In this document: piece after piece, positions 1 through 9,044 of the stretch
Layout: each line of letters starts with the position of its first letter
Position numbering within the stretch: position 1 is the stretch's first letter
From: Andalucia godoyi
Taxonomy: Eukaryota; Discoba; Jakobea; Jakobida; Andaluciidae
Reading direction: 5' to 3'
Length of the DNA stretch: 64,000 bases
NCBI GenBank assembly: GCA_009859145.1
Contig: VRVR01000050.1
Span: 124,001 to 188,000 of the forward strand
The notes under the pieces: generated by a model
The model's input: the letters and a program-made list of their open reading frames with translations, nothing else
Told to the model about the DNA's origin: nothing
Database searches by the model: none
Program-made: the position numbers and the translations under genes

Positions 1-88
1 AAAGAAAGAGCAAGAAGAAGAAGAAGAAAACGAGAGTGAAGGATAAGGAAGAAAATGAAATGGGGTTTCCCTCGGATTCCAAAAAATG

Positions 89-107
89 TGGCGGGAATTT
101 GGCGGGA
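89..107 (+). promoter_or_regulatory. Tandem E2F/DP-like sites
   Basis: Two copies of the E2F/DP consensus core lie back to back: TGGCGGGAA at 89-97 and TTTGGCGGGA at 98-107. E2F/DP sites usually control S-phase and replication genes. Nearest downstream gene is the coiled-coil protein at 565, 460 bp away, so the regulated gene may instead lie to the left of the window. Function is inferred from the motif only. Confidence 0.35.
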
Positions 108-438
108 GCAACAATGACAGTTGACATTTGGCAAAGAAATGTTTGGGCATTACCCTGACAAATCCCACGCCTTCCTCTCTGCCTGTCAGTCCTCCTAGAG
201 GCACTGACGTTTCTGACCATTCCCCTAACAGCGGAGTGTCCCCAAGCTTTCATTCATTTTCTTTTGCACCAAAATGCCTGACCCATCAGACCATCACCAC
301 TTCACACATCGACCCAACATTTGATGTTCTCTTCCTTGTCTCTTTGTTCTGTCTGTTCTGGCTTTAATTAACGTTTCTGTTGTTCTTGTGGCGCTGTCTT
401 TTAATTCAATAGTTGTTTCTTTCTTGTAGGTATTGTTG

Positions 439-506
439 TTTTGCTGTTTTGCTGTTTTGCTGTTTTGTGGTATTGTGGTATTGTGGTATTGTGGTATTGT
501 GGTATT
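439..506 (+). repeat. Two octamer tandem arrays (TGCTGTTT and GTGGTATT)
   Basis: About three units of an 8-bp TGCTGTTT-type repeat (439-466) run into five perfect units of GTGGTATT (467-506). They sit 60 bp before the start of the coiled-coil gene, in its promoter or 5' UTR. Simple-sequence DNA of this kind precedes several genes in this window. Confidence 0.85.
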
Positions 507-564
507 GTTTTGTGTTTGAAAGGTTGTTTTTCAGCAGGACAGTAACCAGCAAAGGAAAAAAGTA

Positions 565-1986
565 ATGGGCTCCCAAGAAGATAATCTGGCTAAAATAGCG
601 GCCCTCGAGAATGAACTCAAAAGTCGCGACGTGAAGATTGGCGCATTGGAAGAAGAAAAGTCCGCGATTGAACGGCAGCTTCGTCAGAAAGAGCATGTTC
701 TCGGCTCCGTGTCCCATGACGCTGAAGAGTTCAAGGAAAAGTGTGCGCGTCTCGAAGATGCGAACAAGCGACTTGCAGCGCAAATCAAGACGCTGGAAGA
801 TGACAATAAGACTCTTCGCGAGGTGAAGACAGTGGAGGATACAATTCAGAACCGTGCGAAGACCCGTCCGTCGTCAGGGAGCTCCATTGTTGAGGAGCAT
901 CTGGACACCATATCAAGACTGGAAAATGTGGTTTCTCTCAAGAATCGCGAAATTGAGGGCTTGACTGTGGAGCGGAAGACGTTGCAGAATCTTCTTCGTG
1001 AAAAGGATAAGCAGATTACCCGTATGGATAAGCAGTTGCAGAAGCTCGGAGAATCCCCCGTGGATCTGGCTGCGACGCATGCAAATCAGATCAAGAAGTT
1101 GAAGATGGATATTGTCGAACTTCAGGAGGAAAAACGGACTCTAATGGAGATCCAGCGATTGAAGAACAAGGCCATCGAGAATTTGACGCGTCAGTTGGAT
1201 GAGAAACTCTCCATCGACGAGCATATCCGTGAGCTCAGAGAACAGCTGAAAGCAAAAGAAAAGGAGTCGGAAGCTTTGGAACTTACAAACCTGGAACTGC
1301 AGCGTGCCCACAGGCTGCAGGAATCGGAACTTAGTCGCATCGAGGGAGCTTCGACGGATTCGGCTCTTCGGGCTTTGGAGGCAGACAAGCGCTACCTGCA
1401 GTCTGAGATCAAAAAGCACCAGGATGCGCGCGCGACGTTGGAAAAGACCGTTCGTGCGCAAGCAGTGCGCATTGAGAGTTTGACAAACAGACTCGAAATT
1501 GTTGCTTCTGCTCTGCGTGAGGTGAAGCATTCCCGCAGATCGCTGGGCTCCGTGAATGTTCCGGCAAAGGAGGCGGCGGGATCTGCATCGGACGCGAATG
1601 GAAGCAGTTCTTCGGATGGTTTGGTCGAAGATGAAAAGATCGATGCGCCACTGTATGAGCTTTTGCAAAAAGATGTCGAGGAGCTGAGAGCCAAGCTCGC
1701 TGAGCGCGATGCGTTGTTGGCGGAGAAGGATGAGTCCCTGGAGGCGCTTTCCCGCAACCTGGATATCTTGAGCTCTGCAAGGAGTGCAGATGCAAAGAAG
1801 AGCAAGAAGACCAACGAGGAACTGCAGAAAGAGATCAAGAAGATCCGCGAAGACCTCGCAAGAAGGGAGGACGAGTTTCGAGCAAAGGAAGTGCAACAAA
1901 AGAAGGACAATCAAAAGCTCAGACAAAAACTTGCAAAGAAGGACGATCCGAATTCGTCGACGTTGTCCGAAGTCGCTTCTCCCTAG
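565..1986 (+). CDS. Coiled-coil protein, 473 residues
   Basis: This is a single-exon gene starting at the first ATG after a purine-rich leader (AAAGGAAAAAAGTA before ATG). Nearly the whole protein is predicted coiled coil: heptad-like, charged and rich in Glu, Lys and Leu, with no membrane segment or signal peptide. Breaks occur near residues 95-112 (Ser/Arg-rich) and 325-360 (Ser/Gly-rich hinge). The block around residues 285-320, including RIESLTNRLEIVASAL, resembles stretches of centrosomal or flagellar coiled-coil proteins, but I cannot name the family. A structural role at the cytoskeleton is plausible, not shown. Long reading frames on the opposite strand are by-products of its codon composition. 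It ends 328 bp from the stop of the convergent gene. Confidence 0.8.
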   Translation: MGSQEDNLAKIAALENELKSRDVKIGALEEEKSAIERQLRQKEHVLGSVSHDAEEFKEKCARLEDANKRLAAQIKTLEDDNKTLREVKTVEDTIQNRAKTRPSSGSSIVEEHLDTISRLENVVSLKNREIEGLTVERKTLQNLLREKDKQITRMDKQLQKLGESPVDLAATHANQIKKLKMDIVELQEEKRTLMEIQRLKNKAIENLTRQLDEKLSIDEHIRELREQLKAKEKESEALELTNLELQRAHRLQESELSRIEGASTDSALRALEADKRYLQSEIKKHQDARATLEKTVRAQAVRIESLTNRLEIVASALREVKHSRRSLGSVNVPAKEAAGSASDANGSSSSDGLVEDEKIDAPLYELLQKDVEELRAKLAERDALLAEKDESLEALSRNLDILSSARSADAKKSKKTNEELQKEIKKIREDLARREDEFRAKEVQQKKDNQKLRQKLAKKDDPNSSTLSEVASP

Positions 1987-2314
1987 GCTGTGAATAGCTT
2001 CTTCCGTTTGGCTTCGTTTTGCTGCCTCCCCCCCCCCCCCTTCTTGAACGCTTGTTTGTTTGTGGCTTGTTCTTTATTAGCGGTGTTCTGCGCCTCGCGT
2101 TTGTCTGTGGCATGTTGCTTGACGTGTGAAGTGTGTTTTTTTGTCACCATGTTTCCGTGTCCTTTCAATGCACTCCGCCAACCCCAAAAAAAAAAAAAAA
2201 AAAAATCTGTACTTTATTCGAGGTGTCTTAATATTATTATTATTATTATTATTAATTTATTTTTCTTTCTTCCTTTTTGTTCCCGAGTTTCAAACATTGC
2301 TCTCTTTTTTCGAA
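1987..2314. other. Convergent 3' spacer with homopolymer runs
   Basis: This spacer between two convergent stops holds a C run at about 2028-2040, a run of 20 A at 2186-2205 and an ATT microsatellite at about 2231-2256. No gene is supported. The A run followed by AT-rich sequence could serve 3' end formation on either strand. Confidence 0.7.
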
Positions 2315-4899
2315 TCAGCATTTTGCGTTCGCAGCAAACTCGTAAGAGCGCGAGCGGCGCGTGACCTGGATAACATCGATCTTCTTCTTCGCAGCAAGAA
2401 TTGCAGCAACCCACTGATCACGAATGACAGGGCCTTCTGGAACAAAGAGTGGTATATCCACATTGCCTTTGGCAGAAACAACAGAAACAGTGAAGAAGCA
2501 GTCTGCAACGTCCACCGGTTGTTCGAGATCTGGTGAAAGAAGTTTCTGGCACGCTTTTCCATTCACGTTGGCTCCCTGCACGCACGACACAATCTTTCCG
2601 GAACGTGGAACGGCCTCTCCAACTTTCTTCCAGCAAATGTATCCTGAAAGAGAATCGACAAACACAAGGCGCTCCATTGGCTTTCCCTTGCCTTGCTTAG
2701 AGACCTTGAACAGCTTCTGGCCTTGTGAAGCGAACGTAAGAAGCGCATTTTCAAATTCCGAAAGTCCAAGAAGTCGATTCGATGGCGATGGCGACGCTGA
2801 CAATGAATTTGCATCAGAAGCGGGCTGTGAGGCCTCGTTGGTCGTCTTCACTTCAAGGGCCTGGAGTGGTGTTGCAGACGCTGGTGCGGACGCTGGTGCT
2901 GCTGCAGGTGCTGATGTAAATGCAGAGGCCTCCCCGCTTACTGCAACTGCAGAAACAACAGCAGTTGCATCGTTTTCGTGCAAGGAGTCGATATCGCTAA
3001 TATCGCTCAGGTCATCTCCGTTGGCAGCTTCTCCCGCAGCAACTCTGTCTGCACCAGCATGTTCATTGTCGTCTTCTTCAACTTCCGCTTCGCTTAGCAC
3101 CTCTGCTTCCAATTTTTCAAACTCCTCTAATTCCCTCTGCTGGATTGACTTCTTGTCGCCTGCTGCAGAAGAAACGGAAGACCGGGGAGTTCTGGAACGA
3201 CTACTAATCAAACCCGACTCCTTGCTGCGGGCCGAGTTCGTGGTCGAATTTTGCTTCTTTTTCGGCTTCTGCGCTCCAGATTCTGCACTGTGCTTGGGCA
3301 ACGAGCTCGAGCGCCGAGCAGATACCGGCGGTCTCGGCTTCCGCTGGCTTGGTGGGCGGGGAGTGATGACCGTGTCCGTGTCGTCTGATTTGCGAGACGA
3401 TGCAGCGGTACGCTTCTTAGCACTTGTGGAACGCGTCGACTCTTCACCTTGGGGCTTTCGTGCAGAAACAGGAGGGCCAGCACGAGCCGAATTTGGAACG
3501 CTTGCGCTGGGTGACACGGTGCGTGAAGCAGATCGGGGAGGAGTGTCGGGCCTCCCCCACCCTGTCTTGTCCGTTTTGGTCTTTCGAAGAGCCAGCCGAG
3601 CTTCAGACTCCACAACACGAAGTCGCGCAAGTGTTTCCTCGCGCCGCCGCTTTTCTGCAAGATACGCTGCGCGTTCTTCTTCCTGTTTCCGCGCTCTTTC
3701 TTCCAGCTCCCTCTTCAGTGCAAGCTTCTGGGCCTCCTCCTGATGCTTGAGAAATTCTGGATTTCTTGGCCCGTGAGGCCCTACATCAGTGTTCTCTGCC
3801 CTTGACAAGGTCCTCGCAGAATGGAGCTCCGCGGGTGCACGCGGGGTGCCTGATGAAGAATTGTCCCACTGCACGGAAGAATCTTTGCGAGCGGCAGACC
3901 CCGGTGTCGTCGCCTGACTTTTTCGAGGAACCACCGTATCGACGTCGACTACTCGTGAAGATTCAGAATGGATCTTTCGGGGAGAAGGCTGTCGCGGGGT
4001 GCTGGTCTCGGCTGGCTTGGAGATCTGTCTCTGAATCAACAAACGTGCTTCTTCCGCAACCCGTCGAACCTCCTTCTGGATCAAGGCTCTTCTCCTATCT
4101 TCCTCCATCTTCCTAATGTCCCGAAACATTTTCTCTCTCGCTGCTTCTTCGTATGCCGCAATAGTTCGTAGTCTGTCGCTTCGCTGCGGATCTTCCGGTG
4201 ACAGCATCTTGTCTTCCTTTGCACTTGCATATTCTCCGCTGAGATCCAGTGAGAAAATATCCCGGTCCTTTGAAGGGGATCTTGGAGACGCCTTTGGAGG
4301 CCCCGCTCCGTAGCGTCTTCTGGGACTTGTGCGCCGTTCCGATGGAGAAGGACTCCACTCTTCTGCCTCGCGTTTCATTTCGCGATGTCTTCTTGCAGAC
4401 GTTGCATCCAAGCCTGCAAGCAGCTGGTGAGAATCCCACGATTCTGAAAAGGTCTTGGGCTGGAAAACGTCCTGTCCCCCGCTGATTCCTCCTAGGTTCA
4501 GCTTGAGCTTGAGCTTCAGTTTCTCCAACTCTCTTGCTGCATCGCTTTCTGCAACCTGCAAGAGCTGTGCGGTTTCCGCGGACGAAGGGGACGAGACCTT
4601 CGGAGACGAGGAAGAAAACTTGGACTCAGGAGATCTCGATGCTGAGTTATTGCTTCGCGTTGACACAAAAGCTGAAGGTGAAGCAGCAGTTGAAACCTCA
4701 TCATCGGGTTTCTGGCCATTGAAAGACGATGAATCAACCGTACGAACATTGCCAGAGCCGGTAGAGTACCGATCAAAACTGCTGACAGAAGATGCATCGT
4801 TGTTGTTCCTGTATTTCCCGTTGATCTTCTCGCCACTTTTGTTGTTGTTGTTGTTGCTGCTGCTGTTGTTGTTGTTGCTGTTGCTATTGTTGTTCATAT

Positions 4900-4952
<53 letters not shown>

Positions 4953-5274
4953 TCGTTGTCGTTGTTGCTGCTCGAATGGTCTTTCACATTAATGCCTGGG
5001 CTGCTGACAGACACCGCAGAGCTGGAAGAATCAAACTCGGAAGGGGCAGGCACATTGGAAGTGAAATCGCTGGCAGCTCTAGGATCGTCTGCCTGTCTGG
5101 CCAACGCAGCCGCAATACGTGCTTCACGTTCTCTGCGACGAGCCTCAAGTCTGTTGAAGAAGAACAGAAAGACAGTTAGAATCGGATCGAAAACCGGGCA
5201 AGATCAAAGATCACCAAAAAGAAGAGCGCGTGTTGGACATACCGAGGATCAATAAATGACTCTGTTGTGCTCAT
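2315..5274 (-). CDS. Asn/Ser-rich coiled-coil protein with C-terminal PH-like domain, spliced
   Basis: Two exons: 5243-5274 (32 nt, starting ATG AGC ACA) and 2315-5150, with a 92-nt intron at 5151-5242. The intron has donor GTATGT, branch TTCTAAC and acceptor CAACAG. The joined frame reads MSTTESFIDPR then LEARRREREARIAAALARQ and gives 955 residues; without the first exon there is no ATG at the start. After a short charged helix comes a low-complexity Asn/Gly/Ser region (Gly-Asn dipeptides from a GCCGTT microsatellite), then Ser/Pro/Arg-rich segments and charged coiled coils. The last ~150 residues (SEFENALLTFASQGQKLFKV onward, with W and basic patches) look like a PH-type lipid- or protein-binding fold. 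Cellular role unknown; cytoskeletal or membrane-linked scaffolding is a guess. Confidence 0.85.
4841..4971 (+). repeat. Trinucleotide and hexanucleotide microsatellite inside a coding exon
   Basis: Runs of GTT/GCT triplets are followed by eight near-perfect GCCGTT units (about 4904-4951). On the minus strand they encode Asn and Gly-Asn runs in the PH-like protein. All units are multiples of three, so length changes keep the frame. Confidence 0.9.
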
Positions 5275-5838
5275 CGGCAGAGAGATTGTTGCGCAAATGG
5301 TATCTGAAAAAATAAAAAGGTTCGTACTTTCCTTCTTTCCTTCTCTCCTTGCGTCTTGCTTGTCTTGTTTCGTTTTGCTGTTAGGAGATTCTGGGTTTGC
5401 CTAATCACGTCTTGCTCCTCTTCTTCTTTCCTCAGACAAAAAGAAAACGATCTCTGTTGCACGTTTGCCGATGCAACGTATGAACCTGAAGACGAGAAGC
5501 CTGAAAACACAAAAACGCTTAAAAACAAGATGGGTACGACTGATTGGGCAACCATCATTCATCGTGGTCCGGTCTTTTGAGTGCGAGCACGGTGTGCCGG
5601 CCCCAGCTGCCAGAAAGACTCTCAAGCAGGTTCAAGATTGTTCTTTTTTGGTCAGATTCGCACGCAGCGTTTCCACTGATCACTGGAGTGGGGGAGGGAC
5701 TGAGGAGTGAAGAATCCAGATGGCCCACCACCACCACTTCGATTTCAAAATCGAAACTTAGGGGGGCAGCTCATTTTTTTTACGTGTATATTCATCACTT
5801 TTGAAACAAAACAATTCTAGCGAAAAAGCCTCTGCCGG
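5275..5838. promoter_or_regulatory. Divergent promoter region between the PH-like gene and the RNA ligase gene
   Basis: This 564-bp spacer separates divergently transcribed genes. A pyrimidine tract ending in CAG at about 5290 on the minus strand could be a 5' UTR splice acceptor of the leftward gene. Short overlapping reading frames at 5356-5804 have no recognisable product. A fragment starting ATG GGT ACG ACT near 5529 is open for only 16 codons. I could not assemble a spliced gene here. Confidence 0.5.
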
Positions 5839-7014
5839 ATGGAGTGCAAAACACAGAGAGTGGAACGAACAATTGATCAATCAATGGATAATGCAGCATA
5901 TAGATCGTACGACAAAATACCTGAATCTTTGGACGAGGCTCTGAAATGCTTCTCCACTGATGCTGTTCGGAAGCTAAAACATCTGGAATTTGCTGTTCTA
6001 GAAAAAGTCCATGGAGCAAATCTATGCTTCATCGTGAGGAATGGAGAAGACCTCATCGTTTCTGCAAAAAGAAGAGGCGTCATTGGCCGCGACGAACGCT
6101 TTTTCGACCATTGGATTATTGAGGAAAAGCACAGACACTCAATTTTGCTGTTTGCTCGCGCTGCAGAACGGATGGTTTGCGACCTTCAGCAAAAAGGCAT
6201 GTTGTGCAGGGGATTGCGCATGAGTCAAATCAGCTTGTTTGGAGAGATATTTGGCGGCTGGTTTCCGGAAGGGGAACCGCAGAAGAGAGTGGATCCTCCT
6301 CGAACGTGCAAATGCGTACAAAAGGGTGTATACTACTCCAGTACCATTGAATGGACCTGCTTTGATGTTCGAATGGACTTTGAAGACGGCCAGTCTCGAT
6401 GGATGGACTGGGACGCAGCGATGAGCTGTGCCAAGCTTGCACACCTTCCGCTGCTCGAGCCTCTCTTTCGCGGAACACTCAACAACTGCATGCATTTCAG
6501 CAATCGATTTCAGACGACGTTACCAAGGTTGTTCAACATCAATTCAAATTTACCATGGAATTTAGCTGAAGGCGTGATCATAAAGCCAGTCACCGGTTGG
6601 ATGCTCGACGGTCCGTTGTCATTGCTTCCAAGACCAATCGTCAAGCGAAAGATCGACGAATTCGCGGAGGACGGGAGGTATCATGCTGCGGACGGGGAGT
6701 TGTGGGAAGCATCTGCACCGCATCTTGCAGTTCCGGAATGGGCAAGCATCCTTACAGTGTTGGTCAACAAGAACAGGATTGAGTCTGCAGAAAGCAAAAT
6801 AGGAGCTCTGAGCAACGGAAACTTGGAAGAGCTCGCCGATGTTGTCGTTGATGACGTGCTTTCTGCAGTTTACAACGTTCAAGAAACTGCAGAATGGGCA
6901 TCTCGACTTCAGCCAACGGAATGGGAACAGGTTCCTAGAATACTACGAAGCCTTGTCATCCAAGTCTGCACAAATCGTATCAACTCAAGCCTCCCCAGCG
7001 GAAACAAGTCGTGA
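5839..7014 (+). CDS. RNA ligase, T4 Rnl2-like
   Basis: ATP-dependent RNA end-joining enzyme of the nucleotidyltransferase superfamily, 391 residues. Motif I is EKVHGAN (residues 55-61, predicted AMP-accepting Lys56), motif III is FGEIFGG (134-140), motif IIIa includes FDV (175-177), motif IV is EGVIIKP (244-250) and motif V is VKRKIDEF (268-275). The tail with LVNKNRIESAESKIGAL followed by a helical segment corresponds to the C-terminal domain of T4 Rnl2, which supports the Rnl2 rather than the Rnl1 branch. The family seals 3'-OH/5'-P RNA ends, often nicks in duplex RNA; kinetoplastid editing ligases belong here. Both ATG 5839 and ATG 5884 are possible starts. The protein lacks an obvious targeting peptide. 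The substrate here is unknown: RNA repair, editing or mitochondrial RNA processing are candidates. It converges on the next gene. Confidence 0.92.
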   Translation: MECKTQRVERTIDQSMDNAAYRSYDKIPESLDEALKCFSTDAVRKLKHLEFAVLEKVHGANLCFIVRNGEDLIVSAKRRGVIGRDERFFDHWIIEEKHRHSILLFARAAERMVCDLQQKGMLCRGLRMSQISLFGEIFGGWFPEGEPQKRVDPPRTCKCVQKGVYYSSTIEWTCFDVRMDFEDGQSRWMDWDAAMSCAKLAHLPLLEPLFRGTLNNCMHFSNRFQTTLPRLFNINSNLPWNLAEGVIIKPVTGWMLDGPLSLLPRPIVKRKIDEFAEDGRYHAADGELWEASAPHLAVPEWASILTVLVNKNRIESAESKIGALSNGNLEELADVVVDDVLSAVYNVQETAEWASRLQPTEWEQVPRILRSLVIQVCTNRINSSLPSGNKS

Positions 7015-7084
7015 TTTCTTCTGCTTTTTGATGCATTTAACGCAGAAAGATATGTGTAAGCCGAGTGCGCACAGATCATGAAGA

Positions 7085-7720
7085 TCACGTGCTGTCGGCT
7101 GGCATCAGAAACTCCGCATTCACCGGTGCGCTTTCAAACCTCGTGGTCGCAGCGCTCAACAAACTTCTGGAATACATTCGGTGGAGTGCAATGGACAGTG
7201 GGCGAGAGGCAGCACCTGTTAACGCGCATTGATAAGATCGCGTTGACGATGCATCCCACATTGCAGTCCCGAACATGACCGAATCGGCGACGCCGTTCTG
7301 CACACGAAATGCATGGTACGAGAATCCCTCATACTTTGAAAAGTTGAAGGACAGCTCTGCTTCAAAGTGTGATCCATTTGAAGATCGGCGGTTCGAGCTC
7401 AGCAAGAAGAGCGCAATGGTATCGTTCGGCGTCCATGAAAGTCCGCGGATCGATTCGTCAGACGACGGATGTCCGGCTACGTGAAGAGCCATTCGTTCTA
7501 TCTTGAACAAGGGAGAAGTGTAAAAGTGCATTAAATATCGATTGAAGTTCGCTTGAGAAGCAGGAAAGGGCCGCGAAAGCTTGAGCTCGAAGCAATCTGT
7601 GTACGGCTTCGTACCGTGCTGATTTGCATAACACTGTTCAAAGTTGAACAGCAGCGGCGCAAGTGAGAGCGACGGCTGCACAGCTCGAACTTGCAGCAAG
7701 CGCGAAACCAGTCCAATCAT
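7085..7720 (-). CDS. Conserved-looking hypothetical protein, 211 residues
   Basis: This single-exon minus-strand frame has an ATG start and good coding character. The central block contains PYTDCFELKLSRPF, MHFYTSPLFKIERMAL and HPSSDESIRGL. From memory this pattern (a YxDCF strand, then FYTSPLFKLER, then PSTD) recalls a group of uncharacterised bacterial proteins, but I cannot confirm this without a search. The first ~30 residues could be a weak mitochondrial presequence (several Arg, no acidic residues before Glu28). No enzymatic motif is visible. It stands tail-to-tail with the RNA ligase gene, stops 71 bp apart. Function unknown. Confidence 0.7.
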   Translation of the reverse strand: MIGLVSRLLQVRAVQPSLSLAPLLFNFEQCYANQHGTKPYTDCFELKLSRPFPASQANFNRYLMHFYTSPLFKIERMALHVAGHPSSDESIRGLSWTPNDTIALFLLSSNRRSSNGSHFEAELSFNFSKYEGFSYHAFRVQNGVADSVMFGTAMWDASSTRSYQCALTGAASRPLSIALHRMYSRSLLSAATTRFESAPVNAEFLMPADST

Positions 7721-8655
7721 GGAACTTCTTGGGCGGAAATAGATTCTATGTGTCGCTTGACAGGAGTAGATAACACACCAAAATTATATAGATAGATAGA
7801 TAGATAGAAAACAGGCTGCTTGTTTGTAGAAATCGGTGAAAAAGACAAAGTAGAAAAGGCGGAGAAACCAACACAAATTGGAGGATATTGCGGAGAATTA
7901 GAGTGAGGTAATTCCTTCTTCTTTTTCTTTTTTATTTTATTTACAATCGTAAAAGATGCATAGCATCACAAAACGCTGCAAACGTGACACAGCTGCGTTG
8001 AGGCCCTGCATCGAAAGTGTGGCTGAACAGGCGCCGGAAGCAGCATTAGCCAGAGCTTTTGGCGGCGCGAAAATGCCACGCACTGTTGCTGCAGCTTCTG
8101 CCTCTTTCCAGCCCAAACCACGTATTTCAGATTGAGACGTTCCTTCCCCAACATGTAACATTCATACTCAGTAGACCATTCTGGAACGGACTTGATTGGA
8201 CTGAAAGTTGTTGCTAACTGGGTGAAATCCACTATCAGAAAGGGATAAAACGAAAGAATCCATCGGCTGGTGTGTTGTGTGTCGCGAGTGGGAAAGACAA
8301 CTTGCCAAAAAAAAAGATTCCCCTTCGGTTCTTTCTAATTCGCCACGGACGAACCTTCTGGACTGTCTTTTTGAAGAGCCCCATGAAACGCCATTTTTGC
8401 GGACACAGCAGTCGAGCGTAAAACTCCATTTTAATTTTTAAAAAACCGGTCCCGTAACGCAGCAAAAATGAAACAGCACACTCATTTTCTTCGGCCCTTG
8501 AGAGGGAAATGCTTGAGCGCATCGAGCGACTCAAGAGACAAACTTTCCATGTTTCCGAGAAGCTTTCATGCTGGTTTGTTTTTTATTCTTGAAAGAACAA
8601 CAACAACAACAACAACAACAACTTTCAGAACAGGTTCTACGAAAACAATCAAAAA
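7721..8655. other. Spacer with GATA and CAA microsatellites and unresolved short frames
   Basis: A GATA repeat lies at about 7787-7808 and a CAA repeat (eight units) at about 8597-8621. On the minus strand two short frames occur. One begins ATG at about 8432 and reads MEFYARLLC, with MGLFKKTVQKVRPWRIRKN following. A second lies at 7937-8157. They could be two exons of a small, perhaps mitochondrial-ribosomal, protein, but I could not find a convincing donor and acceptor pair. They are left unannotated. Confidence 0.45.
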
Positions 8656-9044
8656 ATGGCATCAAACGCAGATCGTCTCTTGGGAGGCTCCATGCTTGCA
8701 TTTGCAACTGTTCTTTTCGTCTACTATACTTTCTGGATTATCCTCACCGTATGGCGTTTCTTTTTCAATGTTTTTATATGATTGTTATCTTTTTTTTTCT
8801 TTTTTTTTTTTTGCAGTTTGCAAGCTTTCGCAAAAACGCAGACACAATAGAAGTTTTGCTTACAATTTCCTTGCCGGATTGATTGCATCAGCCGTTCATC
8901 GATGAAGACCACTTCATCCAAGCGTACTTCCCGGCCCGCCACTATGCTATTGTCGTTCCGACAGTCATTGGTGTCGCTGGCGTATCTGCAATTGCGTCTT
9001 TTGTCGGGCTCGTCATGGTACGCTCGGGTTCGAAAAAGAGCTAA
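8656..9044 (+). CDS. DPM2: DPM2, dolichol-phosphate mannose synthase regulatory subunit, spliced
   Basis: Two exons, 8656-8748 and 8892-9044, encode 81 residues (the family is about 84). The 143-nt intron starts GTATGG after codon 31 and ends CATCAG; it holds an unusual T tract (8790-8814). The joined frame has two membrane helices: residues 12-31 (SMLAFATVLFVYYTFWIIL) and 51-74. The hallmark PFID after the first helix is created exactly by the splice (ILT then PFIDEDHFIQAYF), and a basic C-terminus (GSKKS) follows. DPM2 is an ER membrane subunit that stabilises DPM1/DPM3, which makes the mannose donor for N-glycans, GPI anchors and O-mannose. Length, topology and PFID placement make this firm although neither exon forms a long frame alone. 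Confidence 0.9.

Larger units (their letters stand above)
1..564. other. Upstream region of the first gene, no supported gene
   Basis: No convincing coding region was found here. The first 60 bases are purine-rich. One plus frame is open from the window edge to about position 170 and could be the end of an upstream gene, but it has no recognisable content. The stretch holds two E2F-like sites (separate entry) and octamer tandem repeats just before the first gene. Confidence 0.6.

Noticed and set aside
1141-1926. Long minus-strand frames opposite the coiled-coil gene
   Set aside because: They arise from the Glu/Lys-rich codons of the real gene and have Leu/Cys/Ser-heavy composition without any motif.
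2424-3743. 439-codon plus-strand frame opposite the PH-like gene
   Set aside because: Ser/Ala-rich shadow of the real gene; the minus frame has the PH-like end and a matching spliced start.
7937-8534. Minus-strand short frames as a mitochondrial ribosomal protein
   Set aside because: One stretch with RPWRIRKN is suggestive, but no donor/acceptor pair joins the frames and no family match is clear.
8468-8905. Plus-strand frames through the DPM2 region
   Set aside because: They read through the CAA repeat and the intron T tract; the spliced DPM2 frame explains the sequence better.
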